From the NCBI GenBank assembly GCA_009787945.1, contig WQSI01000060.1, positions 1 through 10,597 on the forward strand: 10,597 nt of DNA, in the 5' to 3' direction. Within the stretch, counting starts at the first letter, position 1, and the number at the start of each line of letters is the position of its first letter. The position numbers and the translations under genes were made by a program. The notes under the pieces are model-generated. The model did not search any database. It was not told where the DNA came from and saw only the letters and a list, made by a program, of their open reading frames with translations. Of the stretch, positions 6,169 to 10,597 are shown piece after piece. The DNA comes from Defluviitaleaceae bacterium. GTDB taxonomy: Bacteria > Bacillota > Clostridia > Lachnospirales > WRAX01.

Positions 6169-6717
6169 TTATGTTGCTTGGTTTCTGGCACAGCGACTGC
6201 AAAGTTCTCCGCTGTGTAACTCTTTACCACAACCCTTACAACGAAATGCTGCAGAGTCTGTTATCTCCAACGTCTTATTGACATTAGTGTCTTTTGCCTC
6301 TGGTGTCTGGGTGGGCGAGGTTGGGTTTTGATTTTTTTCGTATTTGGGTTCACTAGGCTTACTGGGCGGTGTTTGAATTTTCTTTAGGGTTTCAACGATT
6401 TCACTTTGATTTTTCTTTAGGGCTTCAACGACTTCACGTTGGCTTTTTCTGTCGGCTTCCAAAGTTCTTTCTTGATTTTCCAAGACTGCTGCCATCCAAA
6501 ACGAGCCAATGGAGGATAAAAAGCCGATTAGAGAAGGTACTAAAAATGCCATAAATATCTCTCCTGCTGATGGTCCCCATCTTCCCCATTCCGTACGGCT
6601 GACTTGTTGCCCCAATTGGTATGAAGCCCAAATACCAACAATCAAACCTGCCATTATTATCAGCCAACCTAAAACCCTTAACACCTTGATTAACATTCCG
6701 CTTTTCATAAAGTTCAT
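6169..6717 (-). CDS. Two-TM membrane protein with coiled coil and C-terminal zinc ribbon
   Basis: The 182-residue protein has two hydrophobic helices at about 12-32 and 52-76, a charged coiled coil at about 80-112, a Pro/Ser/Thr-rich linker (PPSKPSEPKYEKNQNPTSPTQ, about 115-137) and a C-terminal four-cysteine ribbon CKGCGKELHSGELCSRC. Both termini probably face the cytosol, with the zinc ribbon tethered to the membrane. Such ribbons often bind protein or nucleic-acid partners, but no partner is visible. The coiled coil contains an 11-residue tandem duplication (VVEALKKNQSE, IVETLKKIQT) encoded by a 33-bp DNA duplication. It starts 20 bp after the stop of the gene at 6738-7439 on the same strand, so the two form an operon. 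A G-rich site (GGGGG) about 7 bp upstream of ATG serves as ribosome binding site. Family not recognised. Confidence 0.8.
   Translation of the reverse strand: MNFMKSGMLIKVLRVLGWLIIMAGLIVGIWASYQLGQQVSRTEWGRWGPSAGEIFMAFLVPSLIGFLSSIGSFWMAAVLENQERTLEADRKSQREVVEALKKNQSEIVETLKKIQTPPSKPSEPKYEKNQNPTSPTQTPEAKDTNVNKTLEITDSAAFRCKGCGKELHSGELCSRCARNQAT
6372..6437. repeat. 33-bp tandem duplication inside a coding region
   Basis: 6372-6404 and 6405-6437 are directly adjacent copies differing at 3 of 33 positions. They keep frame and add 11 residues to the coiled coil. A more diverged third unit may follow (from about 6438). Confidence 0.85.
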
Positions 6718-6737
6718 AAAAATTCCCCCATTCTTGA

Positions 6738-7439
6738 TTATTGTATCATGGCGTTGGTGAAGGCGATAGAGTTACCATTAATCTGAACCCTTAGCACCAA
6801 TACACCTCTCACATCAACTGATATTTCGTGGGGGATAGTGTTGGCATCAACACTAAACGAAGCCAATTCTCTCCCATCTCCAAGAAAGCTGATTACGGAT
6901 GTTCCTCCTTGACCGTCAATACGCCCTATTAGTCCTGTTAATTCGGTAAACTGTGCATTAAGGCTATGATGCGACCAAGCTCTTGCGCCTGCACCTTGAC
7001 CTTGTGGAGCAATCATTGAGTTAGCATGAGGTTGTCCAAGCATCTGCACATTTCTTATGTGTGGTCCACCGCCAGTAATTCGTAAGCCTAAATTATTAAA
7101 CGCTTCCCCTTCAAAATTTGGAGCAACAGAAAGAAAGGGGAAACCATGGGGAATTGTGCCGAGGTAAACAGTTCTTGTTGCCCCATACCACTCAACGGGT
7201 ACATCAAACACATCTGCAATCCCACGAACAGGTAAAAATGTTCTGCCATCAGCTATAAATGGGGTCATGTCTGGTGGAAAGTTTTGGGGAACGCCATCCA
7301 CAACAACATTAACCCCATAAAATACTTCACGCCACGCGCCACCTGTGTTTGCCCAAACTAAAGTGCCAGAAAGCAATGCGCAAACTAAAAATCCAGCGGC
7401 AAAACCCTTAATTTGAAACCTTTTCAGAAATTTTTGCAT
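6738..7439 (-). CDS. Secreted protein with copper-amine-oxidase-N-like and NPCBM-like domains
   Basis: This 233-residue protein begins with a signal peptide (MQKFLKRFQIKGFAAGFLVC, hydrophobic to about 30, likely cut after VWA). Residues about 42-95 (VVVDGVPQNF, ADGRTFLPVRGIADVFDVPV, EWYGATRTVYLG) fit the copper-amine-oxidase N-terminal-like domain (stalk domain) common in surface proteins of Clostridia. Despite its name this domain carries no enzyme activity. Residues about 115-230 (NNLGLRITGG, AQFTELTGLIGRIDG, VISFLGDGRELASFSVD, EISVDVRGVLVLRVQI) fit an NPCBM-type carbohydrate-binding fold. A cell-wall or polysaccharide-binding role is likely. The start at 7439 is set by GGAGG 7 bp upstream and by the signal peptide. 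The open frame extends 49 codons upstream, but through the leader and antisense locus. It is the first gene of an operon with the zinc-ribbon protein. Confidence 0.85.
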   Translation of the reverse strand: MQKFLKRFQIKGFAAGFLVCALLSGTLVWANTGGAWREVFYGVNVVVDGVPQNFPPDMTPFIADGRTFLPVRGIADVFDVPVEWYGATRTVYLGTIPHGFPFLSVAPNFEGEAFNNLGLRITGGGPHIRNVQMLGQPHANSMIAPQGQGAGARAWSHHSLNAQFTELTGLIGRIDGQGGTSVISFLGDGRELASFSVDANTIPHEISVDVRGVLVLRVQINGNSIAFTNAMIQ

Positions 7440-7470
7440 AAAAAAATCCTCCTTCTCCCCACTTAGGGGC

Positions 7471-7499
7471 TTGACAAAAGAGGCTACAGTGGTTAAAAT
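7471..7499 (+). promoter_or_regulatory. Promoter for antisense RNA in the leader of the NPCBM gene
   Basis: Perfect TTGACA (7471-7476), a 17-bp spacer and TAAAAT (7494-7499) lie on the plus strand, inside the leader of the minus-strand operon. A start near 7506-7508 is predicted. Confidence 0.6.
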
Positions 7500-7506
7500 T
7501 ATCACT

Positions 7507-7580
7507 GAGCCTTTTGGCTTTAGATGCACGCTAGGCGGGGTTTTCTTGGTAGGAATTGACCGCCTAGCGTGTTCTTTTTT
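7507..7580 (+). ncRNA. Candidate antisense small RNA, about 75 nt
   Basis: No gene lies upstream on this strand, yet a good promoter (7471-7499) is followed within about 75 bp by a strong intrinsic terminator. The predicted RNA would have a small 5' hairpin (AGCC-TTTT-GGCT, 7508-7519) and the 12-bp terminator hairpin with a 21-nt loop. It is fully complementary to the leader of the minus-strand mRNA (predicted start about 7607, coding start 7439), ending 67 nt short of the start codon. The layout matches classical cis-antisense regulators that affect leader folding or transcription. Its existence is inferred from sequence only. Confidence 0.5.
7527..7580 (+). terminator. Intrinsic terminator of the antisense RNA
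   Basis: A perfect 12-bp stem, CACGCTAGGCGG (7527-7538) with CCGCCTAGCGTG (7560-7571), is followed by TTCTTTTTTT. The T-run is only on the plus strand, so the hairpin does not terminate the minus-strand operon, in whose mRNA it is merely a stable leader stem. Confidence 0.8.
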
Positions 7581-7585
7581 TGCCA

Positions 7586-7604
7586 CCTACAAAATTTTTG
7601 TAGG
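7586..7604. promoter_or_regulatory. Palindrome just downstream of the NPCBM operon start: operator candidate
   Basis: CCTACAAAA, central T, TTTTGTAGG is a perfect odd palindrome with 9-bp arms. It lies at about +4 to +22 of the predicted transcript. It could be a repressor site or a 5' mRNA hairpin. Confidence 0.5.
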
Positions 7605-7613
7605 AATGTGTAT

Positions 7614-7642
7614 ATTATAACCTTGTGGGGTGGGTTTGTCAA
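7614..7642 (-). promoter_or_regulatory. Sigma-A-type promoter of the NPCBM/zinc-ribbon operon
   Basis: On the minus strand perfect TTGACA (7642-7637), a 17-bp spacer and perfect TATAAT (7619-7614) give a start near 7607 and a leader of about 168 nt, unusually long and overlapped by the antisense RNA locus. Confidence 0.85.
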
Positions 7643-7693
7643 GAAGTTTTGGAATAAATAAATGTTCTGTGTGTCACCCCGAACCCTTTAACT

Positions 7694-7799
7694 GTCATCT
7701 CGTGCTTGACACGGGAGCCCACATGTCATTCCAAGCCCACTACTGTAGGGGTAAAGCTCTGTTAGTGCTGATGGGCTCCCGTGTCAAGCACGGGATGAC
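7694..7799. repeat. Palindromic repeat element E2 (28-bp inverted repeat)
   Basis: 7694-7721 and 7772-7799 are reverse complements with one mismatch. Each arm is a hairpin (CCCGTG-CTTGA-CACGGG read on the minus strand). Read in reverse it aligns with E1 at 6011-6111: the inner 22 bases (7718-7739) are identical to 6065-6086, and the arm ends CGTCAT and CCCAT are shared. A partial direct repeat (GGATGACGTTGT, 7793-7809 and 7814-7830) follows. No gene is seen between 7643 and 7890. Confidence 0.85.
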
Positions 7800-7860
7800 G
7801 TTGTTGGGGCGCAGGATGACGTTGTCGGGGTGTGGGGTGGCGAGCAAGCGGGGTTCGCAA

Positions 7861-7890
7861 ACAAAAAGCCACCATCAGGCGGCTTTTTGT
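7861..7890. terminator. Bidirectional intrinsic terminator at the end of the spoIIA cluster
   Basis: ACAAAAAGCC (7861-7870) pairs perfectly with GGCTTTTTGT (7881-7890) around a 10-base loop, giving a T-run on both strands. It begins immediately after the stop of the DUF6514-like gene and ends the minus-strand spoIIA transcript. Confidence 0.85.
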
Positions 7891-8133
7891 TTATTCCAAA
7901 ATATCACAAACGGCATCATGGAGATGGTAGGGCGATAGTTGGTGTTTTGTGTATCGCTTTGCCAGTTTATGTACAAAGGCGGGGTTTGTGCTTATGTCTA
8001 GCACTTGCGCCGCCACATCACCGTCTGCGTAGGCTTGCAAGCCGTAGGTGCGGGCGGTTTCGCCGTATTCTGTGGTTATTTCTTGGTAGACTACGTGGTA
8101 GGTTATTGCGGGTTTTGTTATAGCTTGGTTCAT
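7891..8133 (-). CDS. DUF6514-like small protein
   Basis: This is an 80-residue soluble protein. The sequence YHVVYQEITTEYGETARTYG, then DISTNPAFVHKLAKRYTKHQ and LSPYHLHDAVCDILE at the end, matches the pattern I associate with DUF6514, a small family in Clostridia with no known function. Two beta strands followed by a helical C-terminal half are likely. ATG at 8133 is preferred over the upstream in-frame ATG at 8175 because AAGGAGGG sits 7 bp before it and the longer frame would overlap the end of sigF. It starts 25 bp after the sigF stop on the same strand and ahead of the shared terminator, so it is probably the fourth gene of the spoIIA operon. Confidence 0.82.
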   Translation of the reverse strand: MNQAITKPAITYHVVYQEITTEYGETARTYGLQAYADGDVAAQVLDISTNPAFVHKLAKRYTKHQLSPYHLHDAVCDILE

Positions 8134-8158
8134 GGTTTTCCCTCCTTTGCTAGGAAAT

Positions 8159-8902
8159 TTAGGATAGTTTGTCACGAAGGGTTTTTAGCACCCGTTTTTC
8201 TATTCGGCTTACTTGCACTTGGGAAACGCCAATGGCGGCGGCTATTTGGCTTTGGGTTTTGTCTTGAAAATACCGCATGACAATAACCTGCCTTTCCCGC
8301 ATATCTAGCTGGCTGATGATTTCCCGCAGGGCAATTTTGTCAATCATCCTCTCGCTTTGGTCCTCCCCTGTCATTTCTAGCTTGTCCAACAGGTAAACTG
8401 GACCGCCATCCCCTTGGTGAACAACGGCGTTAAGGCTTTCCACGTCACTGCTGGCATCCATGGCATGGGCTAGCTCTTCCACGTCAACCCCCAGACCTTG
8501 GGCAATCTCGGCAATGGTCGGCACTTTCCCTGTTTTTTGTTGCAGGCTTTCTTGCATATATTTTGCCTTCATGGCAAGCTCTTTCAGAGGGCGGCTGACC
8601 TTTATCATCCCGTCATCCCGCAAAAACCGCTTAATCTCCCCCATTATCATGGGAACGGCATAGGTGGAGAATTTCACGCCGAAACTTATGTCAAATTTGT
8701 CTATACACTTCATCAGCCCAATTGCGCCAATTTGAAACAAGTCCTCCATTTCATAACCGCGCCCTGCAAACCGCTTAACAACAGACCATATCAGCCCTGT
8801 GTTTTCAATGACCAAGGTATCCCTTGCCCCGCTGTCGCCACTTTGGCTTGCGGCTATCATCTCCAATGTTCTGTCATGGGCTCTGTCTAAGGCTTTTTCC
8901 AT
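8159..8902 (-). CDS. sigF: RNA polymerase sporulation sigma factor, sigma-F
   Basis: The 247-residue sigma-70-family protein has region 2 at about 30-100 (ENTGLIWSVVKRFAGRGYEM; DLFQIGAIGLMKCIDKFD; FSTYAVPMIMGEIKRFLRDD), region 3 at about 103-150 (VSRPLKELAMKAKYMQ; PTIAEIAQGLGVDVEEL) and region 4 at about 190-245. The latter carries the helix-turn-helix TQSQIAAAIGVSQVQVSRIE that reads the -35 box. The sequence alone resembles both sigma-F and sigma-G, but the position directly after spoIIAA and spoIIAB identifies sigma-F, the first forespore-specific factor, held inactive by SpoIIAB until septation. The start at 8902 follows a GGCGGTGA site and lies 12 bp after the spoIIAB stop. The Glu/Gly-containing insert around 155-180 is variable in this family. 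Confidence 0.95.
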   Translation of the reverse strand: MEKALDRAHDRTLEMIAASQSGDSGARDTLVIENTGLIWSVVKRFAGRGYEMEDLFQIGAIGLMKCIDKFDISFGVKFSTYAVPMIMGEIKRFLRDDGMIKVSRPLKELAMKAKYMQESLQQKTGKVPTIAEIAQGLGVDVEELAHAMDASSDVESLNAVVHQGDGGPVYLLDKLEMTGEDQSERMIDKIALREIISQLDMRERQVIVMRYFQDKTQSQIAAAIGVSQVQVSRIEKRVLKTLRDKLS

Positions 8903-8914
8903 TAAATCACCGCC

Positions 8915-9337
8915 TTAGAGAATTTTTTTGCTCATTTTAATAATAGTGCCTTCAGGGCTTGATTCCACTTGCAAATCATCCATAAATTCGGTCATTACAG
9001 TAAAGCCCATGCCCGACCGCTCCTCTTCTGGTTTGGAGGTGTAGAGAGGTTCAAGGGCTTGTTCAATGTCGGGGATGCCTTTGCCGCTGTCCTTAATTTC
9101 TATGTAAATATGACGGTTTAAAAGGCTGCAATTCATGGTGACGAAGCAGTCACCTTCTGACCCTTCGTAACCGTGAATTATAGCATTTGTGACCGCTTCG
9201 CTGACAGCAGTTTTGATTTCGGTAAGCTCCGCCACAGTAGGGTCGAGTTGAGAAGCGAAGGCGGCGGCGGCAACCCGCGCAAAGGCTTGGTTTTCGCTGA
9301 TTGCAAGGAAAGTTAGCGTCATTTGATTGTCTGCCAT
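8915..9337 (-). CDS. spoIIAB: Anti-sigma-F factor and serine kinase SpoIIAB
   Basis: The 140-residue GHKL-fold ATPase binds sigma-F to block it and phosphorylates SpoIIAA. Visible motifs are the N box SEAVTNAIIHGY (46-57; E47, N51), the G1 box DSGKGIPD (83-90) and the G2 box RSGMGFTVM (107-115). The N-terminal MTLTFLAISENQAFARV is the family's typical opening. The spoIIAA stop (9342-9340) and this ATG (9337-9335) are 2 bp apart, so translation is coupled. The G-rich end of spoIIAA (GAGTGGGGTG) supplies the ribosome binding site. Confidence 0.97.
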   Translation of the reverse strand: MADNQMTLTFLAISENQAFARVAAAAFASQLDPTVAELTEIKTAVSEAVTNAIIHGYEGSEGDCFVTMNCSLLNRHIYIEIKDSGKGIPDIEQALEPLYTSKPEEERSGMGFTVMTEFMDDLQVESSPEGTIIKMSKKIL

Positions 9338-9339
9338 CT

Positions 9340-9675
9340 CTACACCCCACTCTCAATTTCGTCAATCCCTGCAAAGCAAGGGATAATTTTGCGCAAGCCT
9401 GAAATGTCGAAAATTCGGCTTATCTCTGGTCCTATGTTTATGGCGAATACCCGCCCTCCTGTTTTTTGCAGCTCCTTATAACGACCTATGACCATGCCTA
9501 TGCCAGAGCTATCCATAAATCCCACATGGGCAAAGTCAAAAATAATGTTTTTTGCGGTGCTTTCTGCAAATTTGGCTTCTAAGCTTTTGCGTATTTTATC
9601 GGCAGTGTGATGGTCAATTTCCCCGCGGATTTTCGCCACTAGATTGCCGTTTCTTTCTATAAATTGTATATCCAT
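9340..9675 (-). CDS. spoIIAA: Anti-sigma-F factor antagonist SpoIIAA
   Basis: This is a 111-residue STAS-domain protein. The dephosphorylated form binds SpoIIAB and frees sigma-F, and SpoIIE reactivates the phosphorylated form. The diagnostic segment FMDSSGIGMVIGRY (53-66) contains the serine pair S56-S57. S57 aligns with the phosphorylated Ser58 of the Bacillus protein. GEIDHHTAD (18-26) is the second conserved segment. The start at 9675 is preceded by AGAGGAG. It is the first gene of the operon, and the neighbouring murA runs the other way. Confidence 0.97.
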   Translation of the reverse strand: MDIQFIERNGNLVAKIRGEIDHHTADKIRKSLEAKFAESTAKNIIFDFAHVGFMDSSGIGMVIGRYKELQKTGGRVFAINIGPEISRIFDISGLRKIIPCFAGIDEIESGV

Positions 9676-9715
9676 TTAAATCGCTCCTCTTTGGATAAAT
9701 TTACCAATATTTACA

Positions 9716-9743
9716 ATTATAACAGAAATTTCCATTTTTGCAA
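9716..9743 (-). promoter_or_regulatory. Candidate promoter of the spoIIA operon
   Basis: On the minus strand TTGCAA (9743-9738), a 16-bp spacer and TATAAT (9721-9716) lie about 40 bp before spoIIAA. In model spore formers this operon is read by sigma-H with Spo0A. A partial sigma-H-like GGAAATT lies in the same place, but no clear GAAT -10 follows, so the controlling sigma factor is undecided. Confidence 0.5.
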
Positions 9744-9770
9744 GCATTATTTTTTGATTTTACTGTATTT

Positions 9771-9798
9771 TTGATTTTTATGCTGTCAATAATATACA
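9771..9798 (+). promoter_or_regulatory. Weak candidate promoter of murA
   Basis: TTGATT (9771-9776), a 16-bp spacer and TATACA (9793-9798) precede the murA start by about 40 bp. The match is poor. No better one is seen in the A/T-rich divergent gap. Confidence 0.3.
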
Positions 9799-9836
9799 TA
9801 ATGGTTTGTAAAAAAAGATTGAGGGGCGTGGTTTTA

Positions 9837-10597
9837 ATGGGAAAGTTTATAATCGAAAACAATGGGGCGTTAAAAGGTAATGTGCGGATTTCAGGAAGCA
9901 AAAACGCGGTGCTGCCCATCATCGCCGCAACGCTATTGACAGATGAGAAATGTGAAATTGCCGACGTGCCAGCTCTTACAGATGTGATGATAATGCAGGA
10001 GCTTATAGAAGATTTAGGCGGAACAACCAGCTGGGCTGAAGATGAGGTTTTGAACATACACGCAGACAAAATAAAGAAAATCCAGGTTTCTTATGAGCTT
10101 TGCACAAAAATGCGGGCATCTTTTTTGGTGGCTGGTCCTCTCCTTGCCCGTATGGGAGAGGTGAAAATTTCCCTGCCTGGAGGATGTGCCATTGGTAGCC
10201 GCCCTGTGGACTTGCACTTGAAAGGGCTTGCGGCATTAGGGGCAGAAATAAGCCAGGAACATGGCTATATCCACGCTAGGGCAGACAAGCTGACAGGGGC
10301 TAATATTTACTTAGACTTCCCATCCGTTGGGGCAACAGAAAATATTATGATGGCGGCGGTGCTTGCAGAAGGGCAAACCATCATCCAAAACTGTGCCGTA
10401 GAGCCTGAAATTGTAGATTTAAGCAACTTTTTAACTTCTATGGGGGCAATTATCCGCGGTAGCGGAACGGACACAATCCGCATAACTGGGGTTAACAGTT
10501 TGCATGGCACAAACCACACAATTATCCCAGACCGCATAGAAGCGGGAACTTTTATGATAGCTTCTGCCATTACTGGCGGGGATGTTTTCCTTGAAAA
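9837..10597 (+). CDS. murA: UDP-N-acetylglucosamine 1-carboxyvinyltransferase MurA, 3'-truncated by window edge
   Basis: MurA transfers enolpyruvate from PEP to UDP-GlcNAc, the first committed step of peptidoglycan synthesis in the cytosol. The frame is open from 9837 to the window end, giving about 253 of the roughly 420 residues usual for the family. The N-terminus MGKFIIENNGALKGNVRISG is followed by the substrate-binding K-N pair in SKNAVLPIIAATLLTD. The active-site cysteine lies in LPGGCAIGSRPVDLHLKGL, and FPSVGATENIMMAAVLAEG and IIPDRIEAGTFMIASAITGG follow. Cysteine rather than aspartate at that position predicts sensitivity to fosfomycin-type inhibition. ATG 9837 has GAGGGG (9821-9826) upstream. 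An in-frame ATG at 9801 and a GTG at 9828 are less well placed. It is divergent from the spoIIA operon. Confidence 0.97.
   Translation, partial: MGKFIIENNGALKGNVRISGSKNAVLPIIAATLLTDEKCEIADVPALTDVMIMQELIEDLGGTTSWAEDEVLNIHADKIKKIQVSYELCTKMRASFLVAGPLLARMGEVKISLPGGCAIGSRPVDLHLKGLAALGAEISQEHGYIHARADKLTGANIYLDFPSVGATENIMMAAVLAEGQTIIQNCAVEPEIVDLSNFLTSMGAIIRGSGTDTIRITGVNSLHGTNHTIIPDRIEAGTFMIASAITGGDVFLE

Noticed and set aside
6024..6281. Plus-strand open frame across the E1 repeat.
   Set aside because: It is translated palindromic DNA plus the antisense of the zinc-ribbon gene, with no ribosome binding site.
6738..7439. Lipoprotein signal peptide using C20.
   Set aside because: Residues before the cysteine (FLV) do not fit the lipobox, and a signal peptidase I site (VWA) follows a longer hydrophobic stretch.
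7440..7586. N-terminal extension of the NPCBM protein to 7586.
   Set aside because: It would bury the signal peptide behind 49 residues and run through the hairpin leader; GGAGG directly precedes ATG 7439.
7440..7607. Leader considered as a known riboswitch (cyclic-di-GMP, cyclic-di-AMP or T-box).
   Set aside because: I could not find the conserved core of any of these in the minus-strand leader, and the opposite-strand promoter plus terminator explains the hairpin better. A covariance-model search would settle it.
7630..7938. Plus-strand open frames between 7630 and 8280.
   Set aside because: They run through the palindromic element E2, the terminator and the conserved antisense genes, with no family resemblance.
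8159..8902. Identification as sigma-G instead of sigma-F.
   Set aside because: The gene sits directly behind spoIIAA and spoIIAB with 12-bp spacing, the standard place of sigF.

Overview
The window reads as chromosomal DNA of an endospore-forming, low-to-moderate-GC member of the Firmicutes, most likely class Clostridia. The reasons are a complete spoIIAA-spoIIAB-sigF operon, an RNase Y gene, an S-layer-homology (SLH) surface protein, a secreted protein with a copper-amine-oxidase-N-like domain plus an NPCBM-like domain, strong GGAGG-type ribosome binding sites, and canonical TTGACA/TATAAT promoters. The species cannot be named from the sequence.

Layout, left to right. (1) 2-2278 (+) is a surface or envelope block: the 3' part of an SLH protein, then two tandem paralogous single-pass membrane proteins of unknown family. 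The paralogs are separated by a 183-bp MITE-like element with terminal inverted repeats and a 6-bp flanking direct repeat. (2) 2274-4300 (+) holds a five-copy 17-bp tandem repeat, a textbook sigma-A promoter, rny (RNase Y), a 221-bp TA-flanked palindromic element with a three-hairpin tip, and an intrinsic terminator. (3) 4312-4764 (-) is a GNAT acetyltransferase whose -10 box overlaps a further copy of that element's terminal repeat. (4) 4855-5988 (+) is a cytosolic beta-propeller-like protein of unknown function. (5) 6011-6157 is a patch of palindromic repeats. (6) 7642-6169 (-) is a two-gene operon: a secreted NPCBM-type protein, then a two-TM protein with a zinc ribbon. It has a strong promoter, and a convincing promoter plus terminator pair lies on the opposite strand inside its leader, predicting an antisense small RNA of about 75 nt. 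(7) 9743-7861 (-) is spoIIAA-spoIIAB-sigF followed by a DUF6514-type gene, ending in a bidirectional terminator. (8) 9837-10597 (+) is the 5' part of murA, divergent from spoIIA.

The well-understood genes cover housekeeping (rny, murA) and forespore sigma-factor control (spoIIA). The less familiar material is the surface-protein blocks and the unusually dense palindromic DNA. At least three mobile-looking inverted-repeat families occur. In several, arm sequences differ between copies while self-complementarity is kept, so the folded structure rather than the primary sequence seems to be what is conserved. The strongest candidates for something undescribed are the antisense RNA at 7471-7580 and the 4044-4264 element.
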